Part shown: positions 25,601-36,800 of the stretch, piece by piece
How the letters are laid out: each line of letters starts with the position of its first letter
Numbering within the stretch: position 1 is the first letter of the stretch
NCBI RefSeq assembly: GCF_965638725.1
Contig: NC_134957.1
Location: 22,654,101 to 22,718,100, forward strand
Source of the DNA: Aptenodytes patagonicus
Taxonomy: Eukaryota > Chordata > Aves > Sphenisciformes > Spheniscidae
Direction of reading: 5' to 3'
Length of the DNA: 64,000 nt
Program-made: the position numbers and the translations under genes
The notes under the pieces: model-generated
The model's database searches: none
Told to the model about the DNA's origin: nothing
Seen by the model: only the letters and a program-made list of their open reading frames with translations

Positions 25601-28600
25601 CAAATTACACGGTAGTGCTCCTGTGACTTCAGTGTTGCTTCTGCCATCCGTTTGCATATTATAAGAAACACTATATGAGCAAGAGGAGAATCGCCAGTCT
25701 GTTGTACCAAGAGAGATTTGCTCTGTGTTTAGAACTTCCATTTGAGTGAGAAAACTTGCTACAACTGCTTAGACTTTTGTGTTTAAATGTCTCTGGAGTT
25801 TAGTAACTAGCTGTCATAAATGGCTGGGGTCTGGTTCCTTGATTTAAATCCTAGAATATCATTTACATATTGTTTCTACAGCATATGCTCTAATGTGTGC
25901 TTTCACCACAACCTAAACATTTAGTAGTAGTCAGAGAGAGGTTGGTTGCTTGATATGAACGGCCTTGAAATGAGTTCATAGCTTGCTCCTCAGTGCAAAA
26001 TCGTTCTCCTCAGAGTGCGCATCTCTACGGCAAATGAATGTGAGATCATTAGGAGAGCAGTGCCTCAGTTGTGGTGGTATCACTTTGGAAATACAGGGTA
26101 GTACTTCTACCCAGAGCAAGTACGTGAGAAGCTGACTTTGCCATCCGGCAACATTGCTGAAATGTTCTTGATTAAAGATACAAGATGTTCTGTTATTTTC
26201 TTCCAGATCTGGGCTTCTCATGTTAATTGCATGAATGAAGCTGCATTTTGTACTGTCATTCCTTTGTAGGATTTACCTCAGGGATACATAAGTCATGAAA
26301 AGACAGTTGCAATAAAGAAGGAACCAAAGGAATCTTTAGGAATAACAATTGGAGGTGGAAGGGATAACAAAAACAAGCTCCCTATATATGTAACGAGTGT
26401 GCAGCCCATCGGATGCCTCTTCAGGGATGGCAGAATCAAGCGAGGTAAGGAGGCTCTCAGACCCTTTATCCTTTAGGAATGGTTTTGGTTTTTTTTTTTT
26501 CAGTGGAGGTTGGACTTGGACACTAAAGTGAGGCTGGAAACAGGGTTCCACATGAGACCTTGAGGCAGAAATGGGCATTATAGCAAAAGGTCTGTAATAA
26601 TCCTATCTTATTTAATCAACAGGAGATGTACTTTTAAGCATAAATGGCATTGATTTGACTCATCTGAACTACTATGAAGCTGTCTCAGCACTGAAATCTA
26701 ATGCAGCTTCCCACTCAGTCATACTGAAAGCCTTGGAAATCCTGTCATTGAACTCGACAGAGCCATCTCTGGACATCAAGGAGCAAGGATTCAGCTGGTC
26801 TCCCCTCTGGATCACATGGCTCGGATTGCCTAGGTATGTTTGTTCGGTGACTCTATAGAGATCGTCAACTCTGTGATTGAACAGTTCACTCAAACACTAG
26901 AAATTAACTGCTTTGTTGGTTGACTTGGAAGCATTACTGGTATTCTCATTTGGCTCTAAGGCAGTGGAAAGCCTTATTTGTCAACAAGATCACAGTATAA
27001 TGAACGCGTGAGAAACCTCTACTGCTTTTTATGGTGTGACCCATCGTTCTCCCACTTCTGTTGAACAGTAACCATATTCCAGAAGTTCCTGGAAACCTTT
27101 TCTAAGAGAACTGACACAGAAAATGGGAAGCATAGATTCTGGCATTTGAGGCATCGAGTTGACATATAGTCAACGTAGATACTTGTCTACTTGTATTTGG
27201 TCTCTGCTAAAATGTCATTAACTGAAATGACTCTGTGGCTCTTTCTGGATCGCATAACAGAAGCCAATAGATACCTGTACTGTTTTATAGCTTCTAATCT
27301 GATCATCTCAGGGGCAGGCATTCTTTCAGTCTGATTCTTTTTGGCTGTCATAATTGTGTCATCTTTAACATGAAACAGAAATGATTCTGCTTGAGTTTCC
27401 TGCTGCAAAGCTTTGGACCGTAGACTTAGCACAGATTTTAGCAGCAACATGGTAAGTTCCAGATGACAGGGTTGGGGCTTTGAAAACTTGAATTTCTATC
27501 GCCTTCCTGGAGAGGTGAACCTCTGCTTTGCTCACTTTTGCAGTTGCATCAAAATAACGTTCTGCTGTGAAAGGTAGAGTCTGTTGTTATTCTAGCTGAC
27601 TTGAGGAGGATCATGCAGGAGATACACGTGGAACAGTAAAGCCAAACCCTTCTGTGGGAAGCTCGGATTATTTACAGCCTTGTTTCTTGAGGCACCTGAA
27701 AGAAGAAATACTAACAAAGCCTGTGTTATGTTACCCTTGTGTTACGCAGCAGCCTGTAAATGCTAAACAAACAGCCCAAGGAAGGTAGCTTTTGTGTCTC
27801 AAGCAACTGTAACTTGGCTTGTATTCAGCACTGTCCTACCAGTTTCCTCTGCTCTCCCAGGGAATCAGCCTGTCTGTTCTGTGCAGGCCTGGTATGAACT
27901 AGCCTGAGCTGTACCTGGATAGCCCAAATTTGAGTACAAACCCTCAGATGCTGGCTGGTGTTTGTTCCTCATGGGTGCTCCTGCAGTGAAGTATAGCAAG
28001 GCAAAACCTGGCTGTACTTTCTCCCTTCTTCCTTTTCCAATTTATTTGGATGTCTGGTGGCTTGCAGCTTCACCACACTTTCTGCTACAGGGACTGGGCT
28101 CCACTCTTTGCTCATTGGTCACCTGTCTTCATTTCAGGAGTATACTGACATTACCTGCCATTTAATACATTGCTTGAAATTCTTTTGCTGCTGGTATTAA
28201 TGTTGCCCCCCCTTTACTTGACTGTTACTGTACCTGGCTACTGAAGCAAAAAACAGTGATTACGGATGCCCTTTCTGCTCTTCAGTCTTCCTTTCTTACT
28301 CCGAACTGAATTCAGGCATCTGAATTTGTCTGCTGTTCTTCTGTGGGTGTGAGGGTTGTTAGGAGGCACAAAGCAAGGTTATGTCACTTCAGGACCTGAC
28401 AAAATCTTCCTTCTTGTTTCCAGTAGTAAAAATGGCTGTAATTCTTACGATTCCTCACTCATTTTCCCATCCGCTCACAGTAAGACCTGGTAGCAACTAG
28501 CTGGTCGTCCATAGAATGAACGATTTCCCTAAAGCCACTAAGAATCTGCGTTTTGCAGCTAAGCAAGGTATTTATATTTGATGTTGTAGCTGGCACAATC

Positions 28601-31600
28601 AGATTATTTTTAATTATTGCTTGAGAATCTGTAAACTGAAATAGTACCCTTGTTTGTCAACTGGCAATGTTCAGGATGCCCCTACGCTAGCATTTTAGTT
28701 TGGCTCAGGAATGTGCTGTTGAAGTGAGAATCCCAGTTGTCCTCACTTGCTGTTTTTAGTTCATGTTGCAGAGAGGTCTTGACTTGCACAAGCTGGGTTC
28801 CTTTTGAATGGGACTAAACCAGAAGTGCTGCAGAGGAATGCCTGTTGCACTGTGGCACAAACAGACCCTGTGTGTACAACACCAAAACTAGATTACAGAA
28901 AATCCCCTGAAATGTACCAAAACTAGACCTTGTGTCCTCAGCACCAGTTGTTTCACTCGGATCTGTTCCTTTTGGGCTGCCCTGCTAAAGTAGACATAGC
29001 CTCAGTACACTAAAACATTTTGCAGTACAGTGTGAAAGTTTAAAGCTTATTGCTGATGGCATGTGCAATTTTTGGTTTTGTTCAGCTTCCCCCGCGCCCC
29101 CCCCCCCCCCCCCCAGTTACTACTCCAATCCAGCAGAAATATCCTTTCCTCCTTAGAAGAAACCCATGTATTTATTTCTAGTTTGAAGCCAAACTTTATG
29201 CTGAAAGACTGGAGTCGAAGTTAGTGCTCAAGGCTAGGGAAGTGTATTCAGTCGTTGCAACGCTTGAGCCCACAGTGTTTAATTCTAGCCTTGATTCTTG
29301 TATCTGTGGTTTTCTGTTTATGTCAAATACTGTCTCTCATCTCGGCACACTTGGTGATGTGCTGTTTCTGAAATGTGGGGCCCCTGTAGCCCATCTACAG
29401 AACTTGGGTTATGTGCCAGACTACCGCTGCGGAAGTGTTTTAGGAGAGACATGACAGCCCTGGTCCTGTGCCTTTCTTGGGACCCTGGGTAACAGAGGGA
29501 ATAACATGAGCATCCTGGTCACATTCTTCCTAAAAGAAAAACACTCTGTGCTCCTAAGGCTACTTTCACACCCCAGCATTTGGCGTGTAAGCTTGGAGCA
29601 TCTTCCAGCTCTGACTACAGCCAGTGCTGCGCACTTCCAATGAAGATACAAACATCCCTGTAAGAGGGACAGTGTAGTAATATTCTTCTGTCTAACCTCA
29701 GGCAACTAGTATTGGCTGTACTGAACCAGGTGGCTGGTATCTTTCTTGGATTTATTTGTCTTGTAATACAACTGCAGGTAGCTCTACTGTCCTTGTAAAC
29801 TTACTCTTTCTCTATTCTTCACTTTGTTATTAATGCTGGCGGTGAGTGTTCCGAGTTAATTGTATGCTACTACTTATTGCTACTGAATGTTTATCATCAT
29901 CACTGTATATGTCACAAAAGAGAGCACAGGAACTTTACTTGATTACTTCATAGTATTATGATACTATCAGTAGCTGGTACTGATTTAAAAAACACCATCT
30001 CAAAACGCTGGTTTGGAGAGGGTGTGTGTCCTAATTCAATGCACACTGAATCCTAAAGATACTAGAAATACCAAGTTTACAGATTGATTTATCTTTTCTC
30101 TGTAAAAAAGCTTTGACTCTTGAAAACAGTAACCGTGCACAGTGTGGCTTACGGATAATTCTCAGGGGGTGGAAAAGCAGTTTTCCTCCTGCCTTCTTGA
30201 GGTTTATCTGAAGCCGGTCTCCATGAAGTCTGAGCTCTTTCTGCAACAACTGTTTGGCGCTCCCTGCCATGGCCCCACTGGAGCGGCGCACTCGGCAAAC
30301 TCTGAAAGGGATGCAGAACTGCAAACTCAGCAGGGTGTTTGTCAGAATACAACTTGCACCTTTTAATTCCTGTAAAGTCTAAAATTCTTCTCCCACAGTC
30401 ATTGTCCATTATAGTAAATAGGGTTTTTAGGAAGAGAAACATTTTTTTCATATGGAAAACTGATTTCTAGCAAACAGCCTTTTCCAACTCTTGGAGAATG
30501 TGTCTAATGTTTTTATTTATGTTCTATGCTGATGTAGTGCTTACCGCTCTTGTTCTCTCTAGTTGCCACATACATTTCTCATAGCTGTTTTTATGCTTGT
30601 GTGGTACCTGTAGAAGAAAACCATGGAGGCATCAGTAAGCTAGAACTGGGTCTTCCAGCGTTTATGTGTGAAGAACTCATACAAAAGTAAATTACAGTTT
30701 GAAAGTAGATAATTGGATCTTTCTCGTAGTGAGAAGTTAACTGAGAAGGCTTTTGAAATCTGAAACTCATCTGCAAACTGCTCAAGCAAAGCCCTTGAGG
30801 CAAAAACGTTTATTAGGAAAAGTTTAGCTGCTGGAATACTTCAGTGGGGTGATCAGCAGCAGTTTCACACATCGTAGCTCTGGCAGCGCTTTGGTGCCAG
30901 AATGTAAGCTGACTGTGAGCCAGAGTACACGAGATGCCTGTCTGCACTCCTGCCACACCTTTTCAGACTCCTCGCAAAGGCTTTGCAGGTCTTTGTGCTA
31001 CAAACTCAAGGAGCAAGTGCTGTTAGCACTTACGTATCACATTCTCCAAGGCAGCCCTAGCATTGCAGCATACTCCAGGCTTACTGAGAAGACATAACCT
31101 CAGTGGCTGGCATTCAAAAACAGTGGCCTGTGATCTCTCTCCGAGGAGTCCAGTTTCTTACTGTACACAGCAATCCTGGGTGTAGGTCCAGGAGGAAAGA
31201 CCTTTCATACTCCGATTTGGCAGTTAGTAGAAGAAAGGCTGCCATACCTCCCATGTTTGCTTTCCATCAGTGATACATAGCTGCTGAATGCCTTCATTGT
31301 ACCAAGCGTGTGGTATATAGATAGAATTAAAAAAAGCTCTATTCTCATTAATTGCATGGGTGTAACTGCTGTTCACGACTAATTTATTTTTGTCACTAGT
31401 ACTGTGCGTGTTCATTAGTAGAATTCATGAAGTTATTCATGAATCTTTCAGGTCACAAACCCCTTTAGAGAATGGTAATTCTCTGTTAACTCTTAAACTA
31501 GCACTGACAATACTGAGAAAAGATTTCTAAAGGACTGGCATCTTCAGATTTGAGAATTATCCCTGTAACATGCCCTGCAAAGGGGTTGCCTCAAGTCCTT

Positions 31601-33308
31601 AAAAAAAGAAAATAATTCTGCGCTGTCTGCAAGGGAAAACACAATTTTCTGGTTAAGCAGTTTTCCTTGAAACACACTCATAAGCTTTCTCTGTTTCTGA
31701 CCGTGCCTGTCTTCACAGCTACCTTCACTGCTGTCAAGATATTGTCCTTAGTAAAGGTAACCTGGAAAGCTGGGGCTTCAGCATTGTTGGAGGCTTTGAG
31801 GAAAGCAAAGGAAACCAGCCATTCTTCATCAAAACCATAGTGCCTGGGACTCCTGCCTTCCGAGACAGGAAACTGAAGTACGTATGAGCTGCCCTGCGGG
31901 TCTCTGGTGTTTGTGTCAGAAACACGATCGGTACTTATGTCAGCATGCACCATTTTACTGAGGGTCTGTCTTCTACCCTTTTAACTAGCTGAGCTAAACA
32001 TTAATGACTTCTAATTCTTAGACACTCATTTGTGCAGTTAATACTGTTACCAAAGTTGTAACAAACTAAGTCCTATACTAATGAGTGTTTTAGTTTCTCT
32101 ATAAAGGTGCAACTAAAAAGAATTAAGAGTTACCTTTTAAAAGGCTGTAAAGGTTCCAGTTGACTAGAAAGGGGATGTCTGAGATGAATCGTGGAGGTTC
32201 CAGAGTATAAAATCTCCTGGATCAGGAAAAGTATCCCAATGGAAGCAACAAAAGCCCTCCTGTGCAGGAAACTTAAAATGAGCTTTGCTGACCTGTTAGT
32301 AATTGCAGTGAGTGGAGGGGAGTCAATAGTGGAGCCGGAGGACCCCACGGAATTTCTTGCAATGTTATCTCTGGGAACCAGCAGAGCTGGCTTCTCAGCA
32401 AGCATGCAGCCAGGCTGCAAGTGCAGGACTGTAAAAAACAGAAGCGAGGCTGCTGTCTTGCAGGGGATGTAGTTTCGGTGTAGGGAGCTGGGCTTTGCTC
32501 CCCCGAAAACGGTGTGAAAGAACAGAGCTGGGTCAGAGCCTTGGTGGGAGGACTGGGGTCAGCTGGGTTCCTGTTTGAGTGCTAGGACAGCAATGCACTT
32601 TCCCCATGAGACACAAGGAAGGTAGCTGGCTGGCTTCAGCACCTCTCGTCATCATAGCTGAACGGTACGACCACTCAGAAGATAGCTTGGTGTGCCGTGG
32701 AGGTGGGCAGATCAGGCAGGGCTCTGAAACCTCTATTGTATTGAGCTACAACGTGACAGCATGCTTCAGTGTTGTGAGCACTTCACCTTAGCGATTGCTA
32801 GTCAAGTAGCTGTAGGAGCAACCTTGGTGATGAGTGTGTTTATCAGCACGAATTTGTTTTCTGTAACTTTTGCCTCTGCTGACTGGCCAACTGGTCACGC
32901 TGCTGGTGACCTTCACTGCTGTGTCACTCAAGTACCAGCAGTGCCCTCCTTTTCCCTTGCCCTCTTTGACTCAGAAGCAAGACTCTGACAGCAACCACTC
33001 CCTCTGCTTGCATCCATTCCTTGCCCCTAACCTTTCATCGAGTGGAAAAAGTTGCTTCAAAAAGTTGATGATCTTGGCTCAGGGTGGGCTAGATGACCTT
33101 GGGGGTCCTAGGGTGCAGTATTAATAATAATTAAATATGTCCTGACAAGCATGTTTCCTGTCTTCTGATTAGGTGTGGAGATGAAATAGTGGCAGTAAAT
33201 GGAGTGCCAGCAATAGGAATGAGCAACTCTGAACTAATCCCAATGCTGAAGGAGCAAAGGAACAAAGTCACGCTTACTGTCGTGTCCTGGCCGGGAAGCC
33301 TCGTGTGA
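16280..33308 (+). CDS. LNX2-like: LNX-family E3 ubiquitin ligase, LNX2-like (RING + 4 PDZ), nine coding exons
   Basis: Joined exons: 16280-16680, 19083-19309, 20729-20925, 22276-22644, 24986-25171, 26270-26444, 26623-26833, 31719-31877 and 33173-33308. They total 2061 nt, or 686 residues plus stop, and every phase fits. Family knowledge: LNX proteins are cytoplasmic or membrane-associated RING E3 ligases. They bind Numb and other partners through an NPxF/Y motif and PDZ domains, and ubiquitinate some of them. Seen here: a RING with metal ligands at about C48, C51, C63, H65, C68, C71, C82 and D85; a second zinc-finger-like Cys/His cluster at 112-135; NPAF at 201-204; and PDZ1 at about 222-308, PDZ2 at 327-412, PDZ3 at 470-556 and PDZ4 at 595-681. 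The C-terminus is GSLV, a class I PDZ-ligand type. An in-frame TGA at 16244-16246 lies upstream of the first ATG (16280); a second ATG at 16292 would remove four residues. NPAF, the length and PDZ4 favour LNX2 over LNX1, yet divergence and the FIP1 neighbour suggest a further paralog. Confidence 0.93.
16681..19082 (+). other. LNX2-like: LNX-like intron 2, with open read-through after the RING exon
   Basis: A 2.4 kb intron. The reading frame stays open for 42 codons past the donor to a TGA at 16805-16807, encoding a strongly hydrophobic stretch (residues rich in I, L, C and V) followed by a charged tail. A (TG)n microsatellite lies at 16852-16876. No other exon was recognised. Confidence 0.6.
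16852..16876. repeat. (TG)n microsatellite
   Basis: A 25-nt run of alternating T and G, in LNX-like intron 2 about 170 nt after the RING exon. It is likely polymorphic in length. Confidence 0.95.
19083..19309 (+). CDS. LNX2-like: LNX-like exon 3: linker with NPAF Numb-binding motif
   Basis: The acceptor is ctctag|gtgtcc and the donor gaagaag|gtgaga. The exon encodes a basic [11 protein letters not shown] segment, a low-complexity linker rich in Ser and Ala, and the motif [12 protein letters not shown]. In LNX1 the equivalent motif is NPAY and in LNX2 NPAF, so this exon is LNX2-like. The phase into exon 4 gives an Asp codon. Confidence 0.9.
20729..20925 (+). CDS. LNX2-like: LNX-like exon 4: N-terminal half of PDZ1
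   Basis: The acceptor is caatcag|acctt and the donor cttgaa|gtatgt. It encodes the first strands of PDZ1. The ligand-binding loop is LGMRIVGG, in the place of the canonical GLGF-type loop, and the exon ends at DHILE. The boundary is in phase 0 and joins to VNGINI of exon 5. Confidence 0.92.
21090..21125 (+). mobile_element. Possible CR1 3'-end remnant
   Basis: The sequence ttttgaggttccttccagtc followed by atattcatat resembles the CR1 end (GAGGTCCCTTCCAACC...ATTCTATGA). It is short and degenerate, so it could be chance. Confidence 0.25.
22276..22644 (+). CDS. LNX2-like: LNX-like exon 5: rest of PDZ1 and most of PDZ2
   Basis: The acceptor is tttgtag|gtgaat and the donor atacag|gtaatt. At 369 nt it is the second-longest coding exon after exon 2. 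It encodes the end of PDZ1, a polar linker rich in Ser, Thr and Gln, and PDZ2 with the binding loop LGIKLIRK and the core [11 protein letters not shown]. It closes at QIIQ in phase 0. Confidence 0.93.
23891..23911. repeat. (AG)n microsatellite
   Basis: Ten AG units plus one A, in the intron between LNX-like exons 5 and 6. Confidence 0.95.
24986..25171 (+). CDS. LNX2-like: LNX-like exon 6: end of PDZ2 and serine-rich linker
   Basis: The acceptor is ctggcag|accac and the donor ccagaag|gtaagt. The exon encodes the last strand of PDZ2 ([11 protein letters not shown]), then a linker with eight consecutive serines, all AGC (25073-25096), then a basic HHRRR and HYRRK region. The pure codon repeat is a likely length-polymorphic tract. 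Confidence 0.92.
25073..25096 (+). repeat. (AGC)8 coding triplet repeat
   Basis: Eight pure AGC codons in LNX-like exon 6, giving eight serines between the PDZ2 and PDZ3 domains. It is flanked by AAT (Asn) on both sides. Confidence 0.95.
26270..26444 (+). CDS. LNX2-like: LNX-like exon 7: N-terminal half of PDZ3
   Basis: The acceptor is tttgtag|gattta and the donor aagcgag|gtaagg. It encodes [13 protein letters not shown], then the binding loop LGITIGGG and the strand [13 protein letters not shown], up to the conserved DGRIKR. In LNX2 this region is LGMTVAGG with CQEKHITVKKEP upstream, so it is recognisably the same exon. Confidence 0.93.
26623..26833 (+). CDS. LNX2-like: LNX-like exon 8: C-terminal half of PDZ3 and inter-PDZ linker
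   Basis: The acceptor is atcaacag|gagatg and the donor cctag|gtatgt. It encodes [15 protein letters not shown], the PDZ3 helix and final strand, then an acidic linker and the aromatic [12 protein letters not shown] segment. That segment is a family hallmark just before PDZ4 (WSPSWVMWL in LNX1 and LNX2). Confidence 0.93.
26834..31718 (+). other. LNX2-like: LNX-like intron 8
   Basis: A 4.9 kb intron, the longest in the coding part of the gene. It contains an uninterrupted run of 18 cytosines at 29097-29114 preceded by CCCGCG, and otherwise unremarkable sequence. No additional exon with PDZ or RING similarity was seen. The acceptor is cttcacag|ctacctt. Confidence 0.5.
29097..29114. repeat. Poly(C) run, 18 nt
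   Basis: An unbroken cytosine run after CCCCCGCG in LNX-like intron 8. Long C runs are often miscounted by sequencing, so the length is uncertain. Confidence 0.85.
31719..31877 (+). CDS. LNX2-like: LNX-like exon 9: N-terminal part of PDZ4
   Basis: The exon encodes [13 protein letters not shown], then the loop WGFSIVGGF and the strand [16 protein letters not shown]. The donor is ctgaa|gtacgt. The turn that reads DGRI or NGKL in the other three PDZ domains reads DRKL here (about residues 638-641), so the usual glycine is replaced by arginine. Family resemblance to LNX2 PDZ4 is strong. Confidence 0.92.
33060..33115 (+). mobile_element. Possible CR1 3'-end remnant
   Basis: The pattern gggctagatgacctt followed by gggggtcctaggg matches the usual CR1 terminal motif (GGACTAGATGACCTTGGAGGTCC). 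It lies just upstream of the last LNX-like exon. The match is short. Confidence 0.35.
33173..33308 (+). CDS. LNX2-like: LNX-like exon 10: end of PDZ4, C-terminus and stop
   Basis: The acceptor is gattag|gtgtgg. The exon encodes [12 protein letters not shown], the PDZ4 helix and [14 protein letters not shown], ending in SWPGSLV and TGA (33306-33308). The terminal S-L-V fits a class I PDZ ligand, so it could bind PDZ domains in cis or trans. That use is an inference. Confidence 0.94.
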
Positions 33309-33815
33309 AAGCTCAAACAAAACACACAACAGTTTCAGGTATCAGATATCAGTTGGCCATCACACAAAGCAAAACATGTGACAGATGAAGCAAGGGAATG
33401 GTGAACTCTTGCTACACAGTGTATTGCCATGGAAGACTCTTAGCTTCCGTTTTGGAGAAAACATTTCTTTACCGTGCTGAGGTTATCAACAAATCTGGTT
33501 GTTGAATTCAAAGTAATGGTTGATCCAAACAGTTGTTGTAGCTTCCTGGGCTCATTAAAGCTCTTTAGAATTGGTGTTGCAGAGAAAGCTCTTTTTCCAG
33601 TGTTTCTCTACAAACTGCCTTTGAGGCGCTTTCCTCAATTTTAGAGCTCTGTTTTCCATCTAATATTTTGAACAGGTTAAAACAGGCATGACTGTCCGAT
33701 TTCCCCTGCTAGTTTAATACAGTTCCGCTACTGATCTCTGACTGCCCTTCTTGGACATTGAGTCATTTTATATGTGCCTTTAAAAGCCACTAATAAAACT
33801 GTAAGGATGTGGACC
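33309..33815 (+). other. LNX2-like: Probable 3' UTR of the LNX-like gene with AATAAA signal
   Basis: The first good AATAAA after the stop codon is at 33792-33797 (taataaaact), followed by a GT-rich stretch (gtaaggatgtgg). This would give a 3' UTR of about 500 nt. A second possible signal, overlapping AATAAATAAAG, is at 35132-35141 and could give a longer isoform. The UTR end is inferred from the motif only. Confidence 0.5.
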
Positions 33816-36800
33816 CAAGTAAGCAGTTCCTATAGCCCCCAGTCTTGGTATTTTTAGGTTACTGAAACCTAATGAATGTGTTTATACATTAAAAAAACAA
33901 TTGTAACTCTCAGCTGACAGCTGAAGAGCTGCTAGGTTAGCATGGTGGAGGTATGTTGACTTGTATGAAGGTCCTGTCACCAGGTAGCTGTCACAAATCC
34001 TGATTTAGGATCCTGCCAACTATGCCAATTTGTTGTGAATGGCCGATTTAGACTGCTTAAAGGACCACTGTCAAAGGTATCAGCAAAAGTGGCTTCACTG
34101 AATTACGGTGTTGTAAAAGTGCAACTTCAACGACAGCAAGGTTCGCTCTTACTGCACAAAGGATGTAACAATGATTCAAAACTATCAAGACAGAAATCAA
34201 GGTTACCATAATACAAGGTTATGTGCAATGTCAGTCGCTTACCAAAGATCTGAAGTTGGTGAGAGGTCTCTCAGCCTCGAGGAGCAACATTGAGAGGCGT
34301 CCCAGCTCGAGGGGAGATCACTGCCACGCAGCCAGCTGCTTAGCAGGCAGAGCTCAAAGAAGGCTCACTTAGGCTGTCATATTTATGGAATAAAGTGGTT
34401 GGCTTGTAGTCAAATTCCAAGCGATGGAAAAGGTATGCGTGAGACTCCTTGTACCCACAACTTTCTTTGTTCCTTGGTAAATGAGTCGTGGAAAAGCCAC
34501 CCGCTGTTCATGTGGTGTTCCAAGCTCATATGCATCGATGGTCACTGCTCCTTTGTGGGTTTTCACAGAACAGATTGGACCTAGAGATGTTCTTGGCCCG
34601 GTTATGGCTTAGGCCTTTACCTCCTTTGGAGCCTGAACCAAACTACCACTAGTTTGGTTAAGGCGTCGAGTGCATCCAGCACAGTAGCCAGAGATAAGGA
34701 ATTTGTTTAATTTTCATCCCCTTCCTCAGCTCGGTCTCCCTGGTTTTATGACCTGATAAAATGACCAGCTTCTCCCACAGAAGGTAGATGATTAAGTAAA
34801 CAAACAGGCTTGTTAGAAGAAACCTCTGTCCCAGGATGCTGTCTTATTTTTACCAGTTTCCCAGTGATCAGATGCAGAGTTAAGGCAGGGGGGAGGAGGA
34901 TGTACCTGACACAGCGCCTGTACCGTCAGGCATGTGAGATGGGCTCCTGCAGTTCTGTTCACGTCCCTCTTGCAGCTGGACCAAACTATCGATTCACTGG
35001 ATCACGGTAAGCTCAGAGGGTCATTGGCTGCCTTGGCCACATTGTACCGACTGTACGAAATAAGCCACCTCCAGAAGGACAGCGTGCCCGGCTTGGCCTC
35101 AGTTCAAATCCACTGTATAGTTAAAATTTAGAATAAATAAAGTGAAGCCAAGGCAGGTTCGTTTGACCTTGTGACGCCTTGCTACGTTCCTACCTGGAAA
35201 CTCCACATAAAGCAATTCCCTCCTTTTTTAGAAGGTTGTTGATCGGCGGTAGAAGTGACAGCTTTCTCAAACCAGGTTGCACTGAGAGAGATCTTTCCTC
35301 TTGCGCTGTTTCTGCTGTACCTTTTATGGGGCCAACTCAGATTGTAAGAATCAAAGGAGTTTCTCTCCCCTGTGAAAATGCTACCTAGAACGAATGTTTT
35401 AATTCCTTGTTGTAGTGAACTGAGTGCAGGTAAGTGCCCATCACTGTCGTAAGCCGTGCTTTTCTTAGGGCTGGCTACTTCGTAATTAGCTATTGTGGCA
35501 GAGCAGAATTGTTCCTTGCTAGGTGACTGACTTTTAGTTGTTTACATGCAGAGTGACTTCACTTCCTTTGGCTGTTAGCTTAAGGCAGTATATAGCAGGG
35601 CCTGTTATCAGAGCCTATTATACAGAAATAGCTCGGGATCCAATCGTCACAAAAGCTTCCCTGGCACACGGTGTGGCCTCTTTGTTCGGTTGATAAATAC
35701 CGCTGTGGACTCTGACAGCAGAAACAGCGCGTGGCCAGCTGGGCTCCGGGGCCTTTTTTTTCCTGTTGTTCCTACTGAATGCCGAGAGCAAAATAATTCA
35801 AAAGTCAGAAAGGTGCCTGCGGAAAACTAGTCACTCGACCTCCGTCTGGCACAAAGGAACAAAAAAACCTGAAGCAATTTTTGTCTCTTTCCAATCAGTG
35901 TGCAGAGTCTGGGCCTGGTATGGAACAGTAAATATTTATGTAGATAGAGAGGGGGCGATTTCTACTGAGTAGCACCAAATATCGCTTGTATAAAGTACAG
36001 CAGGAAAAAGCCATGCAGCTGGTAGTCAGACAGTTTAAGTGAAGAGGATGCTGCAAAAGGCAGCATGATTTTTCCTATTACTCTATCTTGTTTCAAGGTG
36101 CCTTCAGCTTCACCAAAACGCCCTAGTAATTTAAGTATTGTTTCCAAGATCAGCTTGTTAATAGATGTTGAATTTGTTTTGATGCTTTTATAAATTATTG
36201 TAATACTACTGAAAAACACGGATTACAGGCGTTTTTTTAACCTTTCTTTCCCGTGTGTCACCTAATGCCCCCAGAATAGGTGGGGGGACACTGCTCAGCA
36301 CACTGCACAACAGCCACTGCTCCAAGAAACTGACCTCGTGAGGCAGGAAATAGCGTAATTGTCTTCTGCTTCTCCCAGGAAAGGAGCTGGACCATCCTGA
36401 AATACACTATGGCTGTGACTGGGAAAAAAACCTAAACAAAAGTCAGTCCCGCACACCCTTCCCCTCGGTTGTGCCCCTGCTCCTGGCCGCAGCCCACTGG
36501 TGCCTGTGGGGCTCAGAATTGACTGGACTGAAAAGCTAACCCAGGGAATAAATAAAGCTTTATTTAATGAGGCTTAACTCCCCGATTCAGCGTGCTGCAC
36601 AGCTCAGCAACTAAGAGGCAAAGCTGGGGCTGCCGCTGTTGCTCCCAGAGGGAGCTGGGGGCTGGGTTAGGTTTTGTTGTGATTTCTACTGCTGCAGTGC
36701 AGGCAGCGCAAAACATCCCTGACTGGAATGGCAGCATCTGATGGTCTGGGAGAAAGACATCATTGCCATTAACTATACGCTGCACAACCGTAATGAAGTT

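Noticed and set aside
16280-33308. Naming the gene LNX1 from its neighbour alone
   Set aside because: The protein has NPAF, a short linker and LNX2-like PDZ3-PDZ4; position and sequence disagree, so the symbol is left as LNX2-like.
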